Positions 11,401 through 22,900 of a stretch of 64,000 nucleotides of DNA are shown here, one piece after another (position 1 is the first letter of the stretch; every line of letters begins with the position of its first letter). Below the pieces are notes generated by a model. The model worked only from the letters and a program-made list of their open reading frames with translations. It was not told the origin of the DNA and ran no database searches. A program made the translations under genes and the position numbers. Source of the stretch: Eudorina sp. 2006-703-Eu-15 (lineage: Eukaryota; Chlorophyta; Chlorophyceae; Chlamydomonadales; Volvocaceae); assembly GCA_003117195.1 (NCBI GenBank), contig BDSI01000069.1:434001-498000 (forward strand), written 5' to 3'.

Positions 11401-14400
11401 TTGTCGCTCTAAGGACGAAGAGGGAGTGAAATGCGCAGCCCGAAACACCTCGCTGGGTGTGCTTACAGTTTGGTTGGTTGCTTGGACCGGTTGGGTCGAC
11501 CCTGCGGCAACCACAGGCAAAAAAGGAGCAAAGGGAAAGAAGGGCGGCAAGGCGGCCGTTGGCAAGGCGGCGGGCGGCAAGGACGCGAAAGTCGTGGGGA
11601 CAGCCGGCGGTGGGGGCGGCGGCGGTGGCGGCCCCGCCGGTGTGGGGCTGACGGCGACCTCACTGGCCGCCAAACTGCCCTCTTGGGCGCCGGATATCGA
11701 CTGGGGCGACGACGGGGACGACAAAGCGGCCGCTGTGGCGCATCTGCTGGTTGGCGGGGCCGTCACCGCGTACGAGGAGGCCATCAAGGTGCCTGATCGT
11801 CTGGGGTTCCGGGCAAACGTCAAAATACTTTTGGAGGATGTAGATATAACGTCAACATACTGCGGATTCTTTGTACCTGAGCCCACTCGCTGAGTTTGTG
11901 TCGATCGGTCTCCTGCCACGGTACCGTCCATGGTCCGCAGCAGCAGCGTTCAGAAAGAACCGCTTGAGATGTGCCTCGCCGCCGTGTGTCCGCCAGGCGG
12001 CCTTCACGGCCGGGGCTGAGGAGCGGCGGCGCGCCAAGGAGACGCTGTCGCGCCAGTTCGAGGAGGCATACGGCCGGCTGCTGCTGTACGGGGCGGGCGC
12101 CGAGTCGTTCGCGGACGACGAGGCCACCTACACGGCGCTGCAGCGGCACGCGCTGCGGACCACAGGTATGTCTGTATCAGAGCCTTGAGAGCAGAGTCTC
12201 GAGGCTGTTAGGGAGTGGTGTGTTTGTTTGTTTTGCGAGACACCCGCCTGTTGCTTGTATGTGTGTATCAGTGTGTGTATTGGAAGGGATCCAGGGCCGG
12301 CCGCCGATCAAACCCTAAACCCTAAAAACCCTAAACCCTAGAAAACCTCACCCCTTCAGAAGGGACCCCTCCTGGCCGTACCGGAAAGGAAGGGCGGCAG
12401 CGCGTAGTTGTGGGCCTGTCCTCGCGGGCAGCCGAGACGGCCGCGGGGATGCTGCGTGCCTTGAGACCCGATTGGGACTCGGCTTGTCGCGGCACTCTCC
12501 GGTGGTGTGGCCAATCGTACCGCTCACGATTTCCCACACCACCGGGGGCACGACTCGTTTGGCGGACGGTGACCGCCGGGCGGCGACTGCCCTCCTCAGG
12601 TGTGGAGTGTGTGGACCTGCTGCACCGCTGGGCCCGGGTGGAACACCAGCCCGAGGGCGCGGAGGCCGCTGCATCGCCCGGCTCCACAGCCGCACCATCG
12701 GCTGGCTTGCTGACAGCGGCGGAGATAAAACAGGTCAGTCCCAGTTGCTGGTCGGCGGCACAACGCGTAACCATGTGGAGGCATCACTGTGTCCTCTGGA
12801 GGTCTCGGGGCTCTTGACCGGGTCCTCGGTTGTGCGCGTGTGCCCCAGTTGCTGCGTGCCGTACCAGCGGATGTGGCCGAGGGTCTGACGGCCGCGGCGG
12901 AGGTGCCGGGCGCCGCCACCGTCCGTGACGCCGAGACGCTGCTGGACCGGGCGGCCACGGCGGTGGGAGTGCGGGCCAAGAAGCTGGACAAGAAGGGTGA
13001 GAGGGGGGGGCCCGATGACGGCAACCCTGGGTTGGGGATGGCGTTTCAGGGCCGAAGCTTTGCATTGATACGGTGTTTACGGGTATACGCTGGAGTGGGG
13101 CCGTGTGGGTGGGGCCACACGGACGGGTAATGGGGGCCCCGCGCTTTGCATGGCAAGGTGGACCCGGCCGGTGCGGCAGGGACCTAGGATGTGCGCCTCT
13201 TGTCGTGACGCCACGCACGGCCCATCCTCATGCGGCATCACCTCCTCGCGCCGTGCTGTGCCGTGCCTGCAGGCGAGAAGGCCGCGCTCGCTGCCCTGCG
13301 CGAGCGGCTGCTGGCGGGCCTGGCCGCTGAGAACGACCCGCCCGCGGCCCTGGCCATCATGGTGCCCCTGGCGCACCAACGGATCACCGGTGCGGAGGGG
13401 ATCCAGCGGGTGGGAGGGCTGTGTGATGGGTAAACTGAGCCGCACGAAGACCTGGGCCCAGGGATGATAGATGTCGTGTATCGAGTGTGTGTGCGTGTGC
13501 GTGCGCCCGTCCGGCGGTGTTGCCGTACGCCTTGGCACAGCACATGCCGGTACGGAGCTCCGGGATCTCCCCAGCCCTCCATTCCCCCACAACTCGCTCT
13601 GCGCCGGGCGCCCTGATACGCCCGCCCTGCACGCCCGCAGGCAAGGCTGTCACGCTGCCCGGCAAGGCGCTGGGCCCCGTGCTGTCCAAGCTGCAGCGGA
13701 GTGCGGAGGAGGGCTCGGAGCTGGCGGCGGCGGTCCGGGGCCTGGGGGAGCTGCACGAGGGGGTGGTGGACTACCTGAAGGCACAGGTGGGGCGGCAAGA
13801 GGGCTACCAGTTGATGCGGGGTTAGGGGGCGGGGGCCGGGGTCGCTGCCGTCGCACCGTTTCCAGTGAGAGCTTGGGCGGGAGTATGGCAGTGGTACCGA
13901 ACTGGACGCGCATGTCCCCGAGGGCGATAGGATGAAGTCAGCAGAGCTAAAGATGCGGCTTCACCGCTACTTTACATGCACAACCGGATGACTGGCCATC
14001 AGCATGGGGAAGGCGGTTGGTCCGGCTGCTTATTTCCGACCGCCATGCTCCGTCCCTTCACGGACGTGAGAGGCCTGGCGTCTTCCGTGTGACGTTCAGG
14101 TACACGACTCGGGTCGCCGCTTATGTGGGGGACACGATGACTGGCTCCTCGAACACCTAGGCAGGCCCGAAGGCGCTGACACCCCATCCCGCACATCATC
14201 CTGTTTGATTGCATGATTACGGTACATTGGCACCCGGGAAGGGCGACTGCAGACAGGAAACCTCCTGCGCATTTCACCAATATGAACCAAATGCCTGCCT
14301 GTAATCCCCCCGTGCCGTTCCGCTACAGTCCACGGGATCGGGCGCCGCATCCAGCACCACCACCACCACCACCACGGGGGAGATGTTGGAGCGGCTGACG

Positions 14401-14454
14401 GCGATGCTGCCGCCGCTCAAGTCGGCGCTGGGTCTGCAGGTGGCGGCGGAGTAG
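8405..14454 (+). CDS. UFL1: UFL1, E3 UFM1-protein ligase
   Basis: Twelve exons: 8405-8918, 9175-9411, 9779-9908, 10235-10514, 11042-11291, 11517-11788, 11997-12165, 12600-12733, 12849-12996, 13273-13389, 13641-13786, 14329-14454. All phases agree and the product is 840 residues (human UFL1 is about 794). The N-terminus is diagnostic: LSERNVVELINKL, then LHTLNGKEYLTVE, GRLSLVELP, and FDTIAAEINEQLQEAGQLN, matching the UFL1 winged-helix repeats. Exon 3 has SWAPAVY ... NFYSQNGWVAYD, and exon 4 has WVDLGPLLPSVLSDADVA. A Lys/Gly linker and an acidic DEDDDDDW stretch precede the C-terminal helical region. UFL1 transfers UFM1 to targets such as ribosomal protein uL24 at the ER, acting with UFBP1 and CDK5RAP3. 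The last exon begins with a run of Thr and ends LKSALGLQVAAE. Reading through donor 13786 would instead end at 13825. Confidence 0.93.
12310..12340. repeat. Short interstitial telomere-type repeat (CCCTAAA)
   Basis: Four CCCTA(A) units lie in UFL1 intron 7 (12166-12599), with one longer A run between units 2 and 3. The unit matches the plant/Volvox telomere TTTAGGG rather than the C. reinhardtii TTTTAGGG. It is too short to be a telomere and is probably an interstitial remnant. Confidence 0.7.
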
Positions 14455-16996
14455 GGGTTGGCCTAGATCGGGCCTGGCCTGGCGCAGCAGGGCATCGTGT
14501 AGGAAGGATTCAGGGAGCGGGGCATCGTCGAGGGAGGGGCCGCAGGGGAATCAGATGCAGGCTCATCGGGTGCCTGATGGGTAATTTCCCCTGCGTTGGA
14601 CCGTATCCGAGTCTCCGTGACTGACTGGGCATTGGCCTTTGCGCATGTGGGGGTGTTGCCTCGCTGGGTGAGGGCCCGCCTCGGCAGTTGTGGGTTAGTC
14701 CTTGCCTCCGTGTCGCTATGATGTGATGGGGTACCGTGACTCGTTCGATTGGTCGGCGGGGCCGCGCCGGTGGGTCTCTCCTGGTGGGTGGGCGCTGATG
14801 ATGTGTCTGCTTGCCAACTTGTACACATGTGCGGAGACGATGGCGTGACTCGTGACCCGTACTCGGGGAGCGGAGATAGGGAGACCCGCGTGGCGGCGTG
14901 GGTCGGCACAGCTGCCCCGCGGGTCATCCGGTGACTCCGTTTGTAGCAGCTGTGTAGCGACGGCCCCGCCCGCTATGTCTGCGGTCCTGCAATCCCCCTT
15001 CCGGGACACACGCGACAGCGATGGCGCGAGATGCCGCAGGCGCTCCGTGCAGGTACATGACAGAGCGACCATTGCAGCAGCAGCAGCAGCAGCAACCCCC
15101 CCTAGGGAGATGTCAGGCATCTGGCGCCTGATGGACCGCCTGACGCGCCGTTGGCCCCAAGGGGCGCCCGCAGGGCAGGGCCAGGTAGCCAGGGCCAAGC
15201 TGCCAACCCAGCAGCTCCCAACAGGCGGTCACACGGCAACGGCCAGCCGCAACTGTATCCGGGAAGGCAGGTTGCTCGCACCGGAGGAAGGAAAAATGAG
15301 CATTACAGCGGCGGACATTACGGGAACGTCAGTGCCGGATTACGATGGCCGGGGGACGGTGAGGCATCACATCAGACTCAACTGCCACTGCATCGGGACG
15401 AGCAACGCCGGCAGGTGTGTGGTGCCACGGCCGCCCTCCTCTGATTGCACTAGTACCTCGCACTCTCTTTCTGTGACCGCACCCTTGCAGGAGAAACATG
15501 CCCAAGTCGTAGTTACATGAGTCCTATTTACTGTACGGACACCAGCACCTGCCGTACCACCTACCGTACTAAGGGCAACCCGGCATCCGCTGGTGCCCGA
15601 GCCATGAAGCATGAATTGGTGCGTCGGCATGTACGGCATCACGGCATAAAGCCCAGCGCCCGCGACCCTCAACCGACCACTCGCGCCAACCAAAAAGCCT
15701 ATCCAAACCGATTAGCAAATCGGGAACCACAGTCAGCCACGTACGGCTCACAGCCGCCCATGCCTGTGGGCCTCGCGCGAAAGAAACCACACATCAATCA
15801 CCCTTGGATTAATTAGTCATGAAGGGAGGGGTGGGCGTCCCACTCGGGACCCCAGGCATCCCGCAGGACGCGGTGAATGGCCGATGCGGGCGGCCGCCGC
15901 AACCTTCCCGACACAGGCGGCCGCACCACTCGTCTCGCACTCCTCATCGGCGGGTAGGGCGTCCATTATATCATCATTATTGCAGCAACAACCCCGGATG
16001 AATGGCCTTGCACGCCGAGCTCATGACCCCACCAATTATACTTGCACTTTCTGGGAAGGACGGGGAGGATCACATTTTCAGAAAATCCTACCGTACTTAT
16101 CACGTGAGATCCTGACCTGGCGATCCTACAGCCAACAAAACCCGCACGCCGTGCCTAGCTTCCCCACGGCCTGCAGCGCAACCCGGTCCAGACCCCCGTG
16201 TCAGTCCTCGGATGATGTACGGCAACTGTTCCTAGGAATGCGCCACAGTGACCGTGACTACGTACTTATCCATCTAATACGAAGATAATGGGAACCTTGA
16301 AGTGCATGGAACACACGACGCGGCGTGGCGTGGCATGTGGTGCGCGGTGTAGCAGACAATCAGCGAACAGCGGTGAGCAGCGGTGCGCACGCAGACGATC
16401 AAGGCACCGTCGAACGGCAGTGCCTTGGGCGGCCGCCCGCCCACACGTACATACTTCGGTTATCAATCGCCACCGGACTCCCTCGCAGCACGCACGCAGT
16501 GTGTCAAAATGTTGTGCGGGCGGACGCATCCCAATCCGCATGAAAGGGCGATCGTTGCGCTCCTATGTACAGGCTATGTACGGTACGATTGTCAGATGCT
16601 GTGATGCAGTACAACCATCCACGACGTCGGCGCACGCCGCACGGCGCCCTTCCACTGTTGTTTTCGATAAAAGTACTTGCGCCCGCCACGACCAGTTGCA
16701 GGTGGCAGATGACCAGCAGTTATAATACTCCGAACAGTGCTCGTTCGAACATCTTATAAGCATGCGCTCAATCGGCGATGCGTACTTGCGTCTTTCCTAA
16801 CTTCTTGCATTTTGTGGTGCGCAAATCGTCTCCTCCTACGACTGATGCTGCGTGGTTCCACCGGCCCCAGACGAAATCATGCAGACCGTCTGAACACATA
16901 CAGCAATACGGTACTCGAGCACACTACGGTGTCCGGGCGGATTTCTCGCGGAACACGCTATGATGTGATCTTTTGCCGCTGGCTGGCACGGGGTCC
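14455..16996. other. Intergenic stretch, no supported gene
   Basis: Separates the convergent 3' ends of UFL1 (+) and the beta-helix gene (-). A (CAG)n run lies near 15070. Open frames on both strands (such as 14716-15198 minus and 14852-15520 plus) lack motifs and are low-complexity or Arg-rich shadows. The part from about 15.5 kb on looks less GC-rich than the genes and may hold degenerate repeats, but I see no terminal repeats or transposase motif. Confidence 0.5.
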
Positions 16997-19900
16997 CTAA
17001 CCGCTGAGGACGGCGCCCGCGTCCGTCACGGGGTTCCGAGCGGCGCCGTTGTAGTCCGAATACGCCACCGCCAGCCTCGGCACAGCGCCGATCGCCGGGC
17101 TGCCCGGCTGCGGCTTGTAGGTCCCAGCGTCGACCCGTGGGTCAGCCTCCACGCTGGCCGCGTCGCCGGCGGTGTAGGCCTGCCAGCCCGCCAGGCCGCC
17201 GTCGTACCCGGGGCCCAGGGGCAGCACTCGGCGGTCCACGTAGCGCCCCGCGACGACAGCTGCGGCGGGGCTGCCGGGCTTGTAGTAGATGTTGTTGGCG
17301 AAGGAGAGGTCGGCGGCGGCGGTGATGGCCGGGTAGACGGGCAGCGCGTTGGGGTCGACGCCGGCGACGCCGTTGCACTCGGCGACGGTGCAGTCGGCGT
17401 CCAGGCACAGGCAACCCGTGTCGAGCACCTCCATGGCGGAGGAGGGGATCTTGGCGATGTCGTACAGCTGGGACAGGACGGTGTCCCACTTGGAGGTGGC
17501 CTCACCTGAGAAGCACGCGTCGCCGGTTTACATGAGTACACACACAATAGTATATTGGCATATATTGTTTCATGGTCAAGATGATCAAGAGGGTCACCGG
17601 TTTCCTGTCTCGCAGCGCTCACACACACGTGGCGACATGGGATGTTACTCTTACTTCCAACGCACACACCCGCACAGGCGGGCTCTTTTTCTGGAGACAT
17701 GCGTAGACACATAGACATTGGTTTGACACTGGTTTTCGTCAGGCAATGCTTCTTTAGACAAGAATATGGGGGTGGAGGACAGGTTTTCGATGCCTCCCTG
17801 ATGTAAGTGTCCACACACATCCGGAAAAAGAGAAAGAGTCAAGCACACAGCTCTTGGCTATCGATCGGCCTATGCGAACACCCACACCCTCGGGTTGTTG
17901 GGGTTAGACAAGAGAACGGCCATCGTGCCATCGATGGCTCTGCCCAGCCAGAGCCATCGATGGCACGATGGCCGTCCTCTGGCGGCGTGGGTCTCGAGGG
18001 TCCCGTTCGCACCTGAGAAAAACCATGGGCCGCCGTTGTCCGCAAAGATGCCGCCGTACTTCTTCAACGCCGTACAGAAGATCCGCGCGGCGGGCGCCAG
18101 CGGGCTGCAATCGTACGAGGCGCTCAGGCGCACTCGCATGCCCATGTACGGCGCGTCGATGCCGGTGTAGCCGGTGGGCGCGAAATGGGTGGCGAGCGGC
18201 GCGTAAGCAGCTCGCGAGTTGGGCCCCGTGAAGCGGATGGCGTGATCGATGACCCCCTTCGCCACTACCTCATCCCACTTGACCAGACCGGGCAGGATGG
18301 GCAGACCCGCGGCGTCGGCGGAGGTCCAGCCCAGCGGCCGACCCAGGGCGTTGCGGGACAGGTTGAAGCGGGCAATGATGTCGGCTTGCCACTTGCCGGT
18401 GCCGCTCACAGCCGGCGGGAAACTGAGGGGAGCGGACGGCCGCCGCCGCAGCAGCAGCAGCAGCAGCACAGCAGCTGAGGTAAGAGGCAGCCAATCAAGA
18501 TCATTCGCAGCACGCACAGGCTTAGAAGTTCTATTAGTGACGAAAAACACAGTCGCAGCGGCGGCGGTCGTCCTATGCTGAGCTGCGGCACCAAGCAGGG
18601 AAATGGCCGCACTGGGCCGCACCAATTGGCGTTCAAGCATCTATGACCGTACGTACCTTCTCCACGTCTCGTACAGCAGGCACGTGGCGTTGTCGACCAC
18701 CAACACGTGGCGGTCCCCCCCGCAGGACACAACGGGGCAGTTAGGGTAGGCTCCCTCCACCGGGGCGTTGGGCGGGAAGGGGTAGCCGCCCGGGGAGACG
18801 TCCGACTCGTCCGGGTAGCCCGAGGGGCCAATGTCGATCTGCAAGCAGCAGGGGGGAGGACAGGGCGAGACAACTACCACCGGTCAATACTCGGTGATGG
18901 CACATACATTTTGCAAGCACCCTACGGGGCCATCTAGCACGATTGCGAAAGCTTGGCCCGGGCTGAGGAGAGCAGTTTGTGCACCTCAACCTCCGAATCA
19001 CACTGACAGTCGTAACGGTATTGAGGTGGGCAGGGCTGACAGCCCGACTGGGACATGTAAAGCGCATGTCAAGCGCAACCTCTTGCCTCCAGCCACCTGT
19101 GGAAGCCCCCCCGCCGGCCCCCCGATAACTGCTGCTCACCGGAACCATCGAGGTGCCCTTGGTGCTGTCAACCGTAACAAACGGAATGCCGTACAGCACC
19201 CGCTGGCCGTTGACCGTGACGCCGCCGCCAAAGTCGGGGTGCAGGTTGCCGCCGCCGATGTGGCTCTTGATGGCATTGCTGTTGGGGTGCACGGGCAGGG
19301 AGCTCACATCCATGTGCCAGGCGTTGTCAGCGGGGAACACGGGGCACGAGCCGTCGGGGTTGCGGCCCTGCTCCCCCGGCGCGTTCACATATGCATCGGC
19401 GAACGACTGCGCCGTCAGCAGCTGCCGCCGGCCCTCAGCCGCTGCGGCTGCCGCCTCCACATCAACCGCCCCGCCGGCGAGGATGCCAGCCTGGGTCGCG
19501 GCAGCGGGCCCCACCTCCGCTGCAGCCGCAGCAGTCGCGGCCATGGCCAGGCGACCACCGAGCAGGCCCCGCAGCGCACGACGGTGGTGCAGGGCCGCGG
19601 GGCAGGTCCCCGCGGGCAGATTCACAGCGAGGTTCTTGGACAGGACCGTGGCCTGCAGGATCCGCGCCTCCACCATGAGATTAGCGCCGGGGCCGCCGCC
19701 CAGTGTGACGATGTTGTTTTTGAAGGTGATGTTGACGTTGGGCGGCCCCACCTCCAGGGTGGGTCCCAGCTGCTTGGGGCTGACGTTCAGCAGCACCCCC
19801 GCCTGCATGGAGGCCGCCACGTTGAGCAGCGTGTTGTGGACCACCACCGCGTCGCGGGCCGAGTAGAAGGCCACACCCGCACCCGCGCCGCCGTCCAGGA

Positions 19901-22900
19901 TGTTGCTGCGGGGCAGGGGGGGATGGAGGAGGGCGGCAGCGTGTGTGTAGCGTGTGGTTGCGCAACGGATGACATACGGTATCAGGAGGGTGGACCGGGC
20001 GTCGTGGGGAGGCCCGGGAGCGGAGGTATGAGCCACGTGGATGCGGAGGGAGTCCATACGTACGTGCGGTTCACACTGAAGCACGCGCTCGCGCGATGGA
20101 CCGCCAGCGGGGCGCCGAATCACCAAGCCACTGCCGCATTTGGCAACATACCGCTGTAACGTTCATTCATTCATTCATTCAACATACACACGCGCACGTG
20201 GGCGGGTGGCATACACAGAAACTCAGTTCTCCTTGGATACACACAAAGTGTCGCTATTCACTAACTGCGCGAGGCAAGCACTCACTTGCGCACGAGGGTG
20301 TTGATGTTGTCGTGCCAGTCGTTGTTGTGGCTCCGGGCCCAGTCCACATCCGTGTACATGACCTCGGTGTTGTCGCTGCCCAGCAGGATGCCGCGGCCGC
20401 CGAAATTCCTGAACAGCGAGTGATCCAAGCAACAAGAAGCCATGTGGGAGTGGGGGTTGACAAGGGACATACCCAAGTCGGCGGAGCATGGCTCGTGGCC
20501 CAGTCAGCCAGTCAGCTGCTATGGCAAACGGCTGACGTCATGGTGCCGTACGCTAAGGCCGCATGAACTGGGTACCACCAGCAGGGCTGAACCAGGTGAG
20601 GGTGTTGTGACTGCATCCGGCAGTCCGGAGCCTCAATCGAACAGATGATATCCCGTCAACGGCAGACTCATACCGCACGTCGCCGTCATCCCTACCCTTA
20701 CAACCACTCACTTGATGAGATTCCTCTCCACCACCACGTTGCGCGCCCCGCCGCCCAGTCGGATGGCGGTGTCCCCCGGGCTGAGGATGGTGTTGCTGCT
20801 GATGGTCAGGTCCCACCCGCCCCGGACCTCGATGCCGGTAGCCTTGGGCTGGCTGACGGTGAGGCCCTGCATCACCACTCCGTGGACGAAGGTGCTGAGC
20901 TTGATGCCGTGGAGGCCGCAGTTCGTGAGCGCCATGTTCTGAGGGACAGGGGTGGGCGGAGCGGGGTGGGTCGGGGCAGGATGGTTGCTATAGGCGCAGC
21001 GGGGATGAAGCGGAAGACCAGCCCATTGGGAGGGACTGGCGGCGCGACCGCACAAGCTGTCGCCCAGCTGCCATACAGGCCCAGCAAGCAGAGTGCGAAG
21101 TGCAAGCTCCAGCCCAAACCATGACCAGGGCGGAACCGCAGCGGGGAATGAGGGACATGCAAGAAGAACACTCAGGTAGGGAGTGCCTCCCTCCGAGGGA
21201 CAAGCCACCAGCGCCACCCAGGACACTAGGGTTTGCCACAAACGCAGGCAATAATGTGGGTGGCACCAGAAAAGCAGAAACAGCAGACACAGCGCACGAG
21301 GAGCCACCACAACCTGGCCCATACCCCGGGCGGTGCAACAACATCTGCTGCTGTGCACATGCACGTGCTCGTACCGTACGGCCATCGTACCTGAATGTAC
21401 GACTGGGTTTCAGGCAGGCCCCGTGCCGCCAGGTAGAAGGCCCAGTAGGCGCTGGTGCCGCTGCCCGCGCCCTCGTTCAGGTGGATGCAGCTGCCTGAGG
21501 CGCTGCCCGTCATCACCACGTCAAAGTTGGACAGGGTGATAGCGGCGGCGCCGCCGTACAGGCCCTCGCCGGTTCGGATGCAGGGCGTGGCACCGGTGGC
21601 GCTGGTGCAGACCACGGTGGCGCGGATGCCGCCCGCCAGGTGAGCTGGATTGGTCGTGAGGGTCACCTGCGTGCGATCGGCGGGACGAAAAGCGCCAAAC
21701 TGAATGTTGTGGGAAGGATTCAAGGAGCAGAACGGCAAATAACATCCCTGTCATGTGGCAAAGAATGGAAGCACAGCAGAGAATTTTGGACCCCCCCCAC
21801 AAAACCCATAACCTATCGGAACTGAGAGATAAGGGCAGCCGGGCAAAATGGCAGCAGTTTAAGTGGGCACTCACGTTGGGGCGGTAGATGCCGAACCCGC
21901 CAGTGTGGTTCTGACCGCCCTTGAGCAGGATGCGGTCGCACTGGTTGATGGCCACCAGTGCGGCCTGGATGGTCTTGAAGGGGTAGGTGTAGTTGGAGTC
22001 GTAGTTGAAGGTCTGGCTGTCCGTGCCGTTGATGGCATCCACGTACAGGTCCTTGCACTTCCTGGTCATCCAAAAATTGTACGGCCAGCTCTTGTCGTAC
22101 ACGGGGCCCAACCCGACGCCCGTGTAGGCGCCGACACCCGCAAAGGCGGCCGGCACAGGCGGAACGACCTTGGCCGGCCCCGCGGCATCCGACTGTACTG
22201 CACCTGCATCGTACTGCATACCCACGGGTCGCGGCCTGCCGTGGAAGTCATCGGACACGACCTCCGCGCCGGAGGGCAGCACCGCCGCGGCGCGGCCCTT
22301 GGCGGGGCTGCAGGCCAGGGGACTGAACCCGGCGTCCAGCCTGGGGTCCCCCTCCACGCTGTTGACGTCACAGTAGGCCTGCTGCAGGTCCAGGGCGCAG
22401 TGCGCCGCCCAGCCGGTGGCGTTGCCCACAAAGGCCATGCCGCCGCTGCGCTCATCCTCCAACATGGCGCCCTTGCCCCACTGGAAGGGAACGAGGCCCA
22501 GGCCCTTTTGGTCGTAGTAGACGTTGTGGGCGGAGGTGAAGGGCGTGGCGGGGTCCAGGCCGTCCGACCGGATCTGCAGGACGGGCCCCGCCCGGGCGGT
22601 GGCGGAGCGGACTAGCAGGTTGGCCCACACGGTCAGGTCGGCGCAGCGCGTCAGGACGTCGCCCGAGGGTGTGTACCCGTGGACGTAGGCGTTGACGAGG
22701 ATGCAGCTCTGGGCGTCCTCCTGCGCTTGCCAGATGGTGTTGTGGGCGAGCACGGCGCCCCGGCTGGCCCACACGTTGATCCCCGCCTGGCTGACGGCGG
22801 TGATGATGTTGTTGCGGGCTGCAGCCAGGCGCGATTCGAGTACAGTGCGCGGGCGGGCCAGGTGGGCAAGCAGCAGATAATGGCCCGACACGACATGCAA

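Noticed and set aside
14852..15520. 222-residue plus-strand frame after UFL1
   Set aside because: Arg/Ala/Thr-rich composition with a CAG run, no motif, and it overlaps an equally long minus-strand frame.
18831..20159. 442-residue open frame on the plus strand
   Set aside because: It is the antisense of beta-helix exons 15 and 16, which have matching phases and family motifs. The plus-strand reading is compositional.
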